Source of the DNA: Roseomonas sp.
GTDB taxonomy: Bacteria; Pseudomonadota; Alphaproteobacteria; Acetobacterales; Acetobacteraceae
DNA: 64,000 nucleotides
Assembly (NCBI GenBank): GCA_020249925.1
Contig: JADCER010000013.1
Coordinates: forward strand, 216,745 to 280,744
Direction: 5' to 3'
Made by a program: the position numbers and the translations under genes. The notes below the pieces were generated by a model. The model worked only from the letters and a program-made list of their open reading frames with translations, did not search any database and was not told where the DNA came from. Numbering within the stretch: position 1 is the first letter of the stretch; each line of letters starts with the position of its first letter. Below, piece after piece: positions 31,687-40,865 of the stretch.

Positions 31687-33771
31687 TTGGCTGAGAATCA
31701 ATTCGTGCAGCATGTGGCGATGGGGGAGGTGCATGTGCTGCGCCTGGCCAACCCCCCGGTGAATACGCTGCGCACCGAAATCCGCGCCGGGCTTTATGAT
31801 GGCATGAAGGCCGCGCGCGCCGCCGGCGCCAAGGCAGTGGTGATTATCGGCACCGGGCGCATGTTCTGCGCGGGCGCCGAGATGACCGAATTCGGCAAGC
31901 CGCGCGTCCCGCCCTCGCTGACTGAAGTGTTTGACCAGTTTGAAAGCTTCCCCGGCATTACGGTGGCGGCCATTCATGGCTCGGCCCTTGGGGGTGGTTT
32001 GGAAGTGGCGCTTGCCTGCCATGCGCGTGTGGCGGTGGCGGATGCGAATCTGGGCCTGCCGGAAGTGAAGCGCGGCTTTGTGCCGGGGGCGGGCGGCACG
32101 CAGCGCCTGCCGCGCCTGATCGGCCCGGAAGCGGCGCTGAAAATCATCGTCTCCGGCGATCCGATCAAGGCGACCGAGGCGCATAAGCTCGGCTTTGTGG
32201 ATGCGATCATTGAAGGCGATCTGGAAGCGGGTGCGATTGCCTTTGCGCGCGCCAATCTCGGCAAGAATTTCACCCTAGCGCGCAACCGCTCGGACAAGAT
32301 CGCAGGCCAGGATATGGCGGCGTTTGATGCCGCGGCGGGGGCTTTGCTGAAGCGCACGCGGGGGCAGGAAAGCCCGAAGGGCTGCGTGGAAGCAGTGCGC
32401 GCTTCCTTCACCTTGCCGTTTGAGGAAGGCTTGCAGAAGGAACGTGATTTGTTCGCGACGCTGGTGGCGGGCGAGCAATCCAAGGCGCTGCGGCACATCT
32501 TCTTCGGTGAACGCGAAGCGCAGCGCGTCCCCGGCTTGCCGGCGGATACTCAAGTGCTGCCCGTGGGCAAGCTTGTCGTGATTGGTGGCGGCACCATGGG
32601 CGGCGGCATTGCCATGAGTGCGGCGAATTTCGGCGTGCCCGTAACCATTGTGGAAATGACGGAAGAGGCGCTGGCGAAAGGCTTGCAGCGTTGTGAGGCG
32701 AATTGGCAGCGTACGGTCGCTTCCGGGCGTTTGTCTCAGGCCGAATATGAAAAGCGCCGCGCGCTGCTGACCGGTTCGACCGATTTCGATAAGGCCGTGG
32801 GCGAGGCTGATCTGGTAATCGAAGCGGTGTTTGAGAATATGGAGGTGAAGAAGCAGGTCTTCGCGCGCTTGGATAAGGCGGCGCGGCCTGGGATTGTGCT
32901 CGCGTCCAATACCTCCACGCTCGATATTGACCAGATCGCGAGCGCGACGTCGCGGCCGGAATGGGTGATGGGGATGCATTTCTTCAGCCCGGCCAATGTG
33001 ATGCGCCTGCTGGAAAATGTGCGCGGGTCGAAGACCAATCCGGTAGCCATCGCGACCGCGACCGAGTTTGGCAAGAAGATCGGCAAGCTGCCCGTGCTGG
33101 TTGGCAATTGCGATGGCTTCGTCGGTAATCGCATGACCGGCAAGCGCACGCCGCAGGTGGAAAAGCTGCTGCTGGAAGGCTGCCTGCCGCAGGATATTGA
33201 TCGCGTGATGGAAGGCTATGGCATGGCCATGGGGCCGCTCGCTACCGGTGACCTGGCGGGGCTGGATATTGGTGCGGCGGTGCGCAAGGCTCGTGGGACT
33301 GTTGCGCCGATTGCGGATGCGGTGGTGGCGGCGGGGCGTTTCGGCCAGAAAACCAGCAAGGGCTGGTATATGTATGATGAAAAGCGCAACCGCCTGCCCG
33401 ACCCGGAAGTGGAGCGCATCATCCTGGATGTCGCGGAAAAAATGCAGGTGCGTCGCCGCAAGATTGAAGCGGATGAAATCCTGGAACGCCTGTTGCTGCC
33501 CATGGTGAATGAAGGCGCGCGTATCCTGGAAGAAGGCATCGCCTCCCGCCCGATTGATATTGATGTGATCTTCACCAATGGCTTCGGTTGGCCGGCCTGG
33601 CGGGGTGGGCCGATGTTCTGGGCGGATACGCTTGGCCTTAAGGCCGTGCGCGACAAGCTCAACAAATACGCTGAGGCGACGGGGGATAAGAACCTGCGCC
33701 CGGCGGTGCTGATTGAAAAACTCGCCGATGAGGGCGGCAGCTTCGCCGGCATGGGCAAATCCAAGGTTTGA
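31687..33771 (+). CDS. Bifunctional enoyl-CoA hydratase / 3-hydroxyacyl-CoA dehydrogenase (FadB/PimF-like)
   Basis: This 694-residue fusion has an N-terminal crotonase domain (about 1-190; GSALGGGLEVALACHARVA and GVPGAGGTQRLPRL-like FVPGAGGTQRLPRL) and a 3-hydroxyacyl-CoA dehydrogenase with NAD motif VVIGGGTMGGGIAMSAANFGVP near 297-318, HFFSPANVMRLLE, and a duplicated C-terminal domain with GFGWPAWRGGP. It hydrates enoyl-CoA and oxidises the 3-hydroxyacyl-CoA. A TTG start at 31687 is supported by GAGGGAGAG upstream. It is followed by two acyl-CoA dehydrogenases. The thiolase needed to finish the cycle is not adjacent. Confidence 0.92.
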   Translation: MAENQFVQHVAMGEVHVLRLANPPVNTLRTEIRAGLYDGMKAARAAGAKAVVIIGTGRMFCAGAEMTEFGKPRVPPSLTEVFDQFESFPGITVAAIHGSALGGGLEVALACHARVAVADANLGLPEVKRGFVPGAGGTQRLPRLIGPEAALKIIVSGDPIKATEAHKLGFVDAIIEGDLEAGAIAFARANLGKNFTLARNRSDKIAGQDMAAFDAAAGALLKRTRGQESPKGCVEAVRASFTLPFEEGLQKERDLFATLVAGEQSKALRHIFFGEREAQRVPGLPADTQVLPVGKLVVIGGGTMGGGIAMSAANFGVPVTIVEMTEEALAKGLQRCEANWQRTVASGRLSQAEYEKRRALLTGSTDFDKAVGEADLVIEAVFENMEVKKQVFARLDKAARPGIVLASNTSTLDIDQIASATSRPEWVMGMHFFSPANVMRLLENVRGSKTNPVAIATATEFGKKIGKLPVLVGNCDGFVGNRMTGKRTPQVEKLLLEGCLPQDIDRVMEGYGMAMGPLATGDLAGLDIGAAVRKARGTVAPIADAVVAAGRFGQKTSKGWYMYDEKRNRLPDPEVERIILDVAEKMQVRRRKIEADEILERLLLPMVNEGARILEEGIASRPIDIDVIFTNGFGWPAWRGGPMFWADTLGLKAVRDKLNKYAEATGDKNLRPAVLIEKLADEGGSFAGMGKSKV

Positions 33772-33809
33772 TGCCGCAACGCGGCCGGCAGGAATGAAGG
33801 GAAAGAACG

Positions 33810-35018
33810 ATGGATCTACGCTTCACCGATGAGGAACGCGCCTTCCGCCAGGAAGTGCGGGATTGGATTGATGCCAACCTGCCCGCCGATACGCGGGAAC
33901 GCATGGCGGCGGGCCGCACGCCCACCAAGCAAATGCAGGTGGATTGGCAAAAGAAGCTGAATGCCAAGGGCTGGTGCGTGCCGCATTGGCCGGCGGAATG
34001 GGGCGGGCAGAAGGATTGGTCCGCCATCAAGCGCTTTATCCTGCTGGAAGAATTGCAGGGCACGCCAGCGCCGATTCCGCTGGGCTTCAACTGCAATATG
34101 TTGGGCCCGGTGCTGATCGCCTTCGGCACGGAAGAACAGAAGAAGTTCTTTCTGCCGAAGCTTGCCAATCTCGATCTTTGGTTCTGCCAGGGGTTTTCGG
34201 AACCCGGCGCGGGGTCTGACCTGGCTTCGCTGAAGACGCGTGCGGTGCGTGAGGGTGATCATTACATCGTCAATGGGCAAAAGACCTGGACGACGCTCGC
34301 GCAATATGCCGATTGGATCTTCCTGCTGGTGCGCACCAATCCGGAAGCGGCCAAGCAGCAGGAAGGCATTTCCTTCCTGGTCGTGGATATGAAGACGCCC
34401 GGCATCACCGTGCGCCCCATCATCACCATTGATGGCGCGCATGAGGTGAATGAGGTGTTCTTCGATGACGTGAAAGTGCCGGTCGCCAATCTGGTCGGCA
34501 CGGAACATCGCGGCTGGGATTGCGCCAAATTCCTTCTCTCCAACGAACGCACCGGTCAGGCGCGGGTTGGTGCTTCCAAGGATCGTATCCGCCGGCTCAA
34601 GCTGATTGCGCAGAATGCGCCGGGTGGTGAGCGCCCGATGATTGAAGATGGGCGCTTCCGTGAGCGGCTGGTGGAAGTTGAGGTGCAGTTGAAGGCGCTG
34701 GAGATGACCACCATGCGCGTGTTGGCCGATGAAAACCGCCAGCTCAGTGAACGCAAGCCCAACCCGGCATCTTCGGTGCTGAAAATTCGCGGCACGGAAA
34801 TTCAGCAGGCGATCAGTGATCTTTATGTCATGGCCGCCGGGCCTTACGGCATGGTCGGTGCTGATCCCGATGGGGACCGCTGGAATGAACCGGAATTGGC
34901 GCCGGAATGGGCGACACTTGCGCAGCCGACCTATTTCAATTGGCGCAAGCAGACGATCTATGGTGGTTCCACCGAGATCCAGAAGAACATCATGGCAAAA
35001 GCGTTTTTGGGGCTCTGA
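33810..35018 (+). CDS. Acyl-CoA dehydrogenase, PimC-like large subunit
   Basis: This 402-residue flavoprotein has the acyl-CoA dehydrogenase pattern: FCQGFSEPGAGSDLASLKTRA in the middle domain, VNGQKTWTT, and QTIYGGSTEIQKNIMAKAFLG at the end. It inserts a double bond into an acyl-CoA and passes electrons to ETF. It pairs with the next gene three bases downstream, as in the PimC/PimD heteromeric dehydrogenase of Rhodopseudomonas, which acts on dicarboxylic (pimeloyl) CoA. The operon order (fusion, large, small) matches pimF, pimC, pimD minus pimA and pimB. Substrate assignment is inference. Confidence 0.9.
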   Translation: MDLRFTDEERAFRQEVRDWIDANLPADTRERMAAGRTPTKQMQVDWQKKLNAKGWCVPHWPAEWGGQKDWSAIKRFILLEELQGTPAPIPLGFNCNMLGPVLIAFGTEEQKKFFLPKLANLDLWFCQGFSEPGAGSDLASLKTRAVREGDHYIVNGQKTWTTLAQYADWIFLLVRTNPEAAKQQEGISFLVVDMKTPGITVRPIITIDGAHEVNEVFFDDVKVPVANLVGTEHRGWDCAKFLLSNERTGQARVGASKDRIRRLKLIAQNAPGGERPMIEDGRFRERLVEVEVQLKALEMTTMRVLADENRQLSERKPNPASSVLKIRGTEIQQAISDLYVMAAGPYGMVGADPDGDRWNEPELAPEWATLAQPTYFNWRKQTIYGGSTEIQKNIMAKAFLGL

Positions 35019-35021
35019 GAC

Positions 35022-36173
35022 ATGGATTTCGATCTTTCCGAAGACCAGCGGCTGTTGCAGGACAGCCTGACGAAACTGCTGGCCGATAAATACAAGTTCG
35101 AAGACCGCAAGCGCTTCATGAAATCTGCGACCGGCTGGTCGCAGGAAATGTGGGAAGCCTATGCCGATCTTGGTCTGCTCGGCCTGCCCTTCGCGGAAGA
35201 GGATGGAGGTTTCGGTGCCGGCCCGGTTGAGGTGATGCTGATGGCGGAAGCCATGGGCGGCGCCATTACGCTGGAACCCTGGCTTGCGACCGTGGTGATG
35301 GGTGGCGGCTTCATTCGCCACGGCGCAACGGCCGCACAACGTGCCGCCATGGTGCCGGAAATCGCTGCGGGCAAGCTGAAACTCGCCTTTGGTTATACGG
35401 AACCGCAATCGCGCCATGATCTGCATGATGTCGCGACCACGGCGAAGAAGGATGGCGCGGGCTGGGTGCTGGAAGGCCGCAAGGGTGTGGTGCTGCATGG
35501 CGATGTGGCGGACCAGATTGTGGTCACCGCGCGCACCGGTGGCGCGCGGCGCGACAAATCCGGCATTGGCGTTTTCCTGGTGCCGGCCAATGCCAAGGGC
35601 GTGACGCGCCGCGGCTACCCCACCACGGATGGCTTGCGCGGGGCGGAAATCACGCTGGATCGCGTGAGCCTACCCGCCGAAGCGCTGCTGGGTGATGCCG
35701 GCAATGGCCTGGCGCTGGTGGATCGCGTGGTGGATGAAACCATCGCCGCCCTTGCCGGTGAGGCGGTGGGGGCGATGGATGCGCTGCATAAGCTGACGCT
35801 GGATTACCTGCGCACGCGCAAGCAATTCGGCCGGCCCATCGGGTCCTTCCAATCACTTCAGCATCGCGCAGCGGAAATGATGGTCTCCCTGGAAGAGGCA
35901 CGTTCCATGGCCATGTTGGCGGCGATGATGGCGCAGGAAACCGATGCCACCGAACGCCGTCGGCAAATGTCGGCGGTGAAGGTGCAGATCGGGCATTCCG
36001 GCAAATTCCTTGGCCAGAGTGCTATTCAATTGCATGGCGGCATTGCCATGACGATGGAATATCTGGGCGGGCATTACTTCAAGCGCATCACCACCATAGA
36101 CACGATGTTCGGCGATGCGGATCATCATGTGACGCAGCTTATGGCGATGGGTGGATTGAACCAGGCTGCGTAA
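35022..36173 (+). CDS. Acyl-CoA dehydrogenase, PimD-like small subunit
   Basis: This 383-residue protein has the acyl-CoA dehydrogenase fold with a less conserved middle domain: LAFGYTEPQSRHDLHDVATTA, VLEGRKGVVLHGDVADQIVVTAR, then RKQFGRPIGSFQSLQHRAAEM and IQLHGGIAMTMEYLGGHYFKRI. In two-subunit dehydrogenases the second subunit often completes the flavin site. It begins three bases after the large-subunit stop. I infer an obligate heteromer acting on long or dicarboxylic acyl-CoA. Confidence 0.88.
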   Translation: MDFDLSEDQRLLQDSLTKLLADKYKFEDRKRFMKSATGWSQEMWEAYADLGLLGLPFAEEDGGFGAGPVEVMLMAEAMGGAITLEPWLATVVMGGGFIRHGATAAQRAAMVPEIAAGKLKLAFGYTEPQSRHDLHDVATTAKKDGAGWVLEGRKGVVLHGDVADQIVVTARTGGARRDKSGIGVFLVPANAKGVTRRGYPTTDGLRGAEITLDRVSLPAEALLGDAGNGLALVDRVVDETIAALAGEAVGAMDALHKLTLDYLRTRKQFGRPIGSFQSLQHRAAEMMVSLEEARSMAMLAAMMAQETDATERRRQMSAVKVQIGHSGKFLGQSAIQLHGGIAMTMEYLGGHYFKRITTIDTMFGDADHHVTQLMAMGGLNQAA

Positions 36174-36184
36174 AGCCTGCCAGT

Positions 36185-36216
36185 CATGGCCGTGAAATTT
36201 TCATGACACGGCTATG
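36185..36216. terminator. Hairpin after the acyl-CoA dehydrogenase pair
   Basis: CATGGCCGTG (36185-36194) pairs with CACGGCTATG (36207-36216) with one G-T wobble and a 12-base loop. There is no T tract. It may end the beta-oxidation transcript before the HD-domain gene. Confidence 0.4.
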
Positions 36217-36279
36217 ATGCGGTTTTCCTGCGACCGGCATCAGCTTAGCTAGTCGAGTAACCCGGAGGAATAACGCGTT

Positions 36280-36831
36280 ATGGATAACGACCCGCGCTTG
36301 CAGGAATTGGCTGATCTGATTGATGGTAAGGGCCATGGCCGTTACGGGCTGCATGATGTCACGCAGCGCCAGCACGCCCTGCAATCCGCCTGGCAGGCAG
36401 AGCGTGAGGGTTGTTCCTCAGCACTCATTGCCGCCGCACTTCTGCATGATATCGGCCATATGGTGCATGATCTGGGGGACAATCCCGCCGCGCATGGTGT
36501 GGATGACAGGCATGAGGAATTGGGCCAGGTCTGGCTGCAAGCTTGGTTTGGCCCTGAGGTGACTGAACCCGTGCGGCTGCATGTCGCTGCCAAGCGCTAT
36601 CTTTGCGCGACGGAAGCGGATTACTTCGCCAAACTTTCCCCTGATTCCGTGCTCAGCCTGTCGCTGCAAGGTGGGCCAATGTCGGCTGATGAAGTCGCGG
36701 CCTTCCGCGCGCTGCCACATGCGGAAGATGCCGTGCGCCTCAGGCGTTTTGATGAAGGGGCGAAGGTTGCGGGCCTCACCACGCCACCGGTGCAGCATTT
36801 CCTGCCCCATGTGGCGGCCTGCCTGAAATAA
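36280..36831 (+). CDS. HD-domain protein of the PhnZ/TmpB phosphonate oxygenase family
   Basis: This 183-residue HD protein has metal ligands His32, His56-Asp57 (LLHDIGH), His78 (RHEELG), His101 (HVAAKRYLC) and Asp158, the set of a mixed-valence di-iron oxygenase. HVAAKRYL and LQGGPMSADE are typical of PhnZ/TmpB, which oxidatively cleave the C-P bond of hydroxylated aminophosphonates. At the position where PhnZ has substrate-linked Glu27, this protein appears to have His25, so the substrate may differ. No phosphonate hydroxylase (PhnY/TmpA) or transporter gene is next to it. CGGAGGA lies before the ATG. It could be co-transcribed with the kinase 45 bases downstream. Confidence 0.82.
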   Translation: MDNDPRLQELADLIDGKGHGRYGLHDVTQRQHALQSAWQAEREGCSSALIAAALLHDIGHMVHDLGDNPAAHGVDDRHEELGQVWLQAWFGPEVTEPVRLHVAAKRYLCATEADYFAKLSPDSVLSLSLQGGPMSADEVAAFRALPHAEDAVRLRRFDEGAKVAGLTTPPVQHFLPHVAACLK

Positions 36832-36844
36832 TTTCACGCTTGAC

Positions 36845-36862
36845 CGGGGCGGATACGCCCCG
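36845..36862. repeat. Short GC hairpin between HD-domain gene and sugar kinase
   Basis: CGGGGCG (36845-36851) pairs with CGCCCCG (36856-36862) around the loop gata, 14 bases before the kinase ATG. No Shine-Dalgarno sequence is visible for the kinase, so this structure could influence its translation or end the upstream transcript. Confidence 0.35.
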
Positions 36863-36876
36863 CAGGCTTTGCCCTT

Positions 36877-37764
36877 ATGGGCGGTATTCTCGTTATCGGT
36901 TCATATAATCGCGACACGGTGCTGCGCCTTGAGCGCTTTCCCGCGCCGGGGGAGACGCTGACCGCGCTTGGCATGGCTGAATTCCATGGCGGCAAGGGCA
37001 GCAATCAGGCGGTCGCCGCGGCGCGCGCGGGCGGGCGTGTGGCGCTGATCGCGGCCATTGGCGATGATGCGCCGGGCAAGGCTGCGCAGGTACTTTGGGC
37101 GGCAGAAGGCATTGCGGCGCAGGCAGTGCAAAACACTGAGGCGCCCACCGGTGCCGCCACCATCCTGCTTGATGCAGCCGGTGAGAATCAGATCATCATC
37201 GTCGCAGGCGCCAATGCGGCATTGGCTTTACCCCCCGGCTTCACACCGCCCGGCGATATCGCGGTGGCACTCGCACAGCTTGAAACACCGCAAGCCGCGA
37301 CCGCCGCGCTGTTCCGCAGCATGTCTGGCGCGCGCCGCATCCTGAATGTGGCCCCAGCAGCACCCATCACGCCGGAGCTTCTGGCGGTGACGGATATGCT
37401 GGTGCTGAATGAAACCGAAGCCGCCATTCTGGCGCAGCGAGAGGCTGAACCCGCCGCCCTGGCACTCGCCCTCGCTGCCGAGACAATGCGCGACGTGATC
37501 GTAACCGCCGGCGCCGCTGGCGCCTTTTGGGCGCGCCCGGATGGTGTGGTGATTGATGCTACGCCACCCCGCGTGACGGTTGTGGATACCACCGGCGCCG
37601 GCGATGCCTTTTTGGGCGCCTTTGCCGCTTCCAGCGCTGAAGGCTTCACGCCGGAAAAGACCTTGCGGCTTGCGGTTATTGCGGGTGCGCTGGCCTGCTC
37701 GCAGGAAGGGGCCGTGCCTTCCTTGCCCTATCGCACGGCGATCATGGCGGCGGGAGGGGAATGA
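36877..37764 (+). CDS. rbsK: Ribokinase-type sugar kinase (PfkB family)
   Basis: This 295-residue kinase has the PfkB features: GSYNRDTVLRLERFPAPGETL at the N-terminus, FHGGKGSNQAVAAARAGG (substrate-binding Gly-Gly), and DTTGAGDAFLGAFAA with the catalytic base Asp243. RbsK phosphorylates ribose at O5; related members act on deoxyribose, ribitol or nucleosides, so the exact sugar is not certain. No Shine-Dalgarno sequence is evident. It overlaps the BASS-like transporter start by four bases, which suggests coupled expression. Confidence 0.85.
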   Translation: MGGILVIGSYNRDTVLRLERFPAPGETLTALGMAEFHGGKGSNQAVAAARAGGRVALIAAIGDDAPGKAAQVLWAAEGIAAQAVQNTEAPTGAATILLDAAGENQIIIVAGANAALALPPGFTPPGDIAVALAQLETPQAATAALFRSMSGARRILNVAPAAPITPELLAVTDMLVLNETEAAILAQREAEPAALALALAAETMRDVIVTAGAAGAFWARPDGVVIDATPPRVTVVDTTGAGDAFLGAFAASSAEGFTPEKTLRLAVIAGALACSQEGAVPSLPYRTAIMAAGGE

Positions 37765-38702
37765 GTTTCCTCACGCCCCTTGGCTTCCTGGAATGGTCCG
37801 CCCGGCGCGGTGGGCTGTTGCTGGCGCTTGGCATTTTTGCGGGGCTGTTCATCCCGCCCTTGGCCGCGTTGTTTCGCGATGTGGTCACCTTCACGGTCGC
37901 AACGCTGATGACCATTGTGCTGCTGCGCGTGGATTTGGCGCAGGTGGTGGCGTATTTGCGCCGGCCCGTACTGGTGGCCGTGCTGGTCGGCTGGATGATG
38001 CTGGTCTGCCCGATCCTGTTATTCCTCGTGCTGCGCGGCTTTGGCTTTGATGGGCCCTTGGTCGCAGGGCTGGTCATCAGCGCCATGGGCTGTGCCGCCA
38101 CATCCTCCCCCGCATTTGCGCGCATGGTGGGGTTGGATGGGGAAATCTCGCTCGTGGTGGCGATCATCACCACGCTGATTGTGCCCTTTACCGCGCCGCC
38201 CCTGGCGCTTGGCCTGATGGGCATAGATTTGGCGATTTCACTTTCCGCACTGATGGGGCGGCTCATGCTCGTGGTCGGGCTGCCCTTGCTGATTGCGGTG
38301 GCGCTGCGCCGGCTTTTGGGCCCGGCGCGCCTGCAACGCTATGCCGGCGCCCTGGATGGGTCCGTGGTGTGGCTTGTCGTGATTTTCGGCTTTGGCGTGA
38401 TGGATGGGATGCTGGCCAAGATCACCTCAGACCCTGCCTGGGTCATGGGCGGCCTTGCCTTGGCATTCGCGGCCAATTTCGGCCTGAATGCCGCAACCGC
38501 CCTGGTTTTTGCGCCAACGGGCAAGAAGCTGGCGCTGACGGCGGGCTTGCTCGGCGGCAATCGCAATATGGCGCTTTTTCTGGCGGTACTGCCGGCAGCA
38601 ACGGATGAGCGCATTCTGCTGTTCTTCGCCCTTGGCCAATTCCCGCTTTTCCTGACGCCTTTCCTGCTAAGGCCGATCTATACGCGCTTCCGGCCAGGAT
38701 AG
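37761..38702 (+). CDS. BASS-like (bile acid:sodium symporter family) membrane transporter
   Basis: This 313-residue protein has nine to ten hydrophobic segments. The central SAMGCAATSSPAFARMVGLDGEISLVVAI and the late LLGGNRNMALFLAVLP resemble the crossover motifs of the BASS/arsenite-permease-like superfamily. It is an inner-membrane secondary transporter of unknown substrate. Its start overlaps the sugar kinase stop by four bases (ATGA), so a role linked to that kinase's substrate is possible. It is convergent with the chemoreceptor gene, nine bases apart. Confidence 0.75.
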   Translation: MSFLTPLGFLEWSARRGGLLLALGIFAGLFIPPLAALFRDVVTFTVATLMTIVLLRVDLAQVVAYLRRPVLVAVLVGWMMLVCPILLFLVLRGFGFDGPLVAGLVISAMGCAATSSPAFARMVGLDGEISLVVAIITTLIVPFTAPPLALGLMGIDLAISLSALMGRLMLVVGLPLLIAVALRRLLGPARLQRYAGALDGSVVWLVVIFGFGVMDGMLAKITSDPAWVMGGLALAFAANFGLNAATALVFAPTGKKLALTAGLLGGNRNMALFLAVLPAATDERILLFFALGQFPLFLTPFLLRPIYTRFRPG

Positions 38703-38711
38703 GCGCATACG

Positions 38712-40859
38712 TCAGGCGGCGCGCAGCTTGTCGAGGAAGTTGGCAAGCTCAGCCTTCAGACCCTCGCCCTTTTCGCCAAGGCCATCCGCCATGCGGCGCA
38801 GTTCCGTAAGCGCCTCATCCGTAGCGCCAATGCCATCCCTGACTTTTTGAATACGGGCCGTGACCTGGTTGGCATCCTCAGCCGCTACGGCAACACCTTC
38901 GGCAATCTGCTGCGTTGCGACGCCCTGCTGTTCGACTGCTGAGGAAACCTGCGCTGCGATACTGTCTATTTCATGGACAACCTTTGCAATGTTTTGGATC
39001 GCTTGCACGGCACCTTCCGATGCTGCGCGCATTTCCTGAATTTGGCGGGAAACCGTCTCCGTCGCTTGCGCTGTCTGGGTTGCGAGGGTCTTGACCTCAC
39101 TCGCCACCACCGCAAAGCCACGCCCCGCATCGCCGGCGCGCGCGGCTTCGATCGTGGCATTCAGCGCCAGGAGATTGGTCTGCTCGGCGATGGAGGAGAT
39201 CATCCGCACCACATCGCCCACCTTTTCGGCACCCTTATCGAGCCCCTGGACGATAGCGTCCGTCCGTTCTGCCTCGGCCACGGCACGACGAGCGATGGCG
39301 GCGGATTCCTGCACCTGGCGTGAAACCTCCACGACCGTGACGGCAAGTTCTTCCGCAGCCGCTGCGACCTTGCCGGTTTCCTCACTGGCGCGTTCCGCCG
39401 CTGAGGTAATGGCGCGCGCTTCCTCATTGGTTGTGCGTGTGACCGCGCCAAGTTCGGCGACCGAAGCCTTGGTGGCATCAGAGGATTGCAATATCTCATT
39501 TGAGATCATGCCAACGCCGCGCTCAAAACTTTCGGCCAGGATACGTTGCGTTTCTTCCTTGTCAGCCCGCGCCGCCTCACGTTCCGCAGCCTGTGCCGTG
39601 GCGGCTTCTTCGGCTTCACGCAGCTTTTTGCGGAGATCATTCAGCGCCAGACCCATTTCTGAAAACTCATCACGGCCCTGGATATCAACCGCACCTGTGA
39701 GCTTTCCTTCGGCAGTTTCGCGCATTGAAGAACGCAAAACCGCAAGCCTGCTAACCACCCCCCGGCGGATCAGCAGCAACGCCACGCCCGCGCTGATGAC
39801 AATGGCAGCAGCCGAAATCAACAACATCAGCACCGTCACGCGCCGAACCGCCGCACGCGCTTCGTCGCCCGCCAGCCCCGCCGCTACCTCAGCATCGGAC
39901 ACCGCCTTGGAAACCGCGGCATCCAACTGCCCGGCTTGACGCCGCGTAGCACCGAGTGCGCCTTCCGCCTGGGTGATGGCGGTCAATTGTCGGCCACGTA
40001 ATTCAAACAAGCCATCTTGCCCTTGGCCGAAGGCAGTCAGGGAGGCGATCGCACGCCGCAAAATCTGCGCCTGATCGTCATTGCCCAAATCGCCCAAGGC
40101 CCTGTCAAGCTGTTGGCTGGCGGCAATCATGCGGTCGCGCAACGGAATTAGCGCATGGGCATCAGGCGCCTGCGCGGCTTCCGCTAAAAGCCCGGCAATC
40201 AGGTTCACATCCGCGCGACTTTGCATGAAGGCGGAAAGCCGGACCAATTCCTGGTCGGTCAGCTTATTGATGCTTTCTTCCATTGCCTTGGCATCGGGCG
40301 CATCCGAAACGCCGCGCAATCCCAAGGTAAGGTCAAAGAAGGCCTCATCTGCCTGAGGTGCAATGAGTTCAAGAACCTGGCGATGTGCGGCGCGCATTTG
40401 TCCCACGCGTTCCGCTATGGATGCCGTCAAGGCAAGGCGCGTTTGCGTTCCTTGCGCCAGGCTTGCCAATGCGGATTTCATCGCATTCGCGCCCTGCTTC
40501 AGTTCATCTGCACGATCATTGCCCAGGGTCGCCGCGACATCATCAACAAGTGTTGCCAGGCGCTGCGCTTCGGTTTCAAGCGTGGCGCGGATTCGGCGTG
40601 CCTCTTCTGCATTATGGCTGGCGGCAAGCTCTGGCGCCGTTGCGGCGATGCCTGTGCTGGCAACTGAAAGCAGCAAGGCGCGGCGCGTTGCGGGCAGGTG
40701 TTCCTCTGTCACCTGCTGAACGGTGGCGGCGATCTCCGTATTTCCAAGGACCGCAATGCCGGCCGCCGCAATCGTCAGGCCGGCAACCACCCCGAAGGAT
40801 AGGTAGAGCCTTTTGGCAATACCTATTTGCAGACGCGATCTGGCAAGATGATGATCCAC
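38712..40859 (-). CDS. Methyl-accepting chemotaxis protein
   Basis: This 715-residue chemoreceptor has a first membrane segment at about 19-40, a periplasmic sensor of roughly 300 residues rich in predicted helices, a second membrane segment at about 341-364, a HAMP domain, and a signalling domain with the hairpin tip [37 protein letters not shown]. The start is GTG at 40859 with GGGGTAAG upstream. It begins six bases after the stop of a periplasmic binding protein, so the two form an operon. The C-terminal [14 protein letters not shown] lacks a visible CheR-tethering pentapeptide. Confidence 0.93.
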   Translation of the reverse strand: MDHHLARSRLQIGIAKRLYLSFGVVAGLTIAAAGIAVLGNTEIAATVQQVTEEHLPATRRALLLSVASTGIAATAPELAASHNAEEARRIRATLETEAQRLATLVDDVAATLGNDRADELKQGANAMKSALASLAQGTQTRLALTASIAERVGQMRAAHRQVLELIAPQADEAFFDLTLGLRGVSDAPDAKAMEESINKLTDQELVRLSAFMQSRADVNLIAGLLAEAAQAPDAHALIPLRDRMIAASQQLDRALGDLGNDDQAQILRRAIASLTAFGQGQDGLFELRGRQLTAITQAEGALGATRRQAGQLDAAVSKAVSDAEVAAGLAGDEARAAVRRVTVLMLLISAAAIVISAGVALLLIRRGVVSRLAVLRSSMRETAEGKLTGAVDIQGRDEFSEMGLALNDLRKKLREAEEAATAQAAEREAARADKEETQRILAESFERGVGMISNEILQSSDATKASVAELGAVTRTTNEEARAITSAAERASEETGKVAAAAEELAVTVVEVSRQVQESAAIARRAVAEAERTDAIVQGLDKGAEKVGDVVRMISSIAEQTNLLALNATIEAARAGDAGRGFAVVASEVKTLATQTAQATETVSRQIQEMRAASEGAVQAIQNIAKVVHEIDSIAAQVSSAVEQQGVATQQIAEGVAVAAEDANQVTARIQKVRDGIGATDEALTELRRMADGLGEKGEGLKAELANFLDKLRAA

Positions 40860-40865
40860 GATGGC

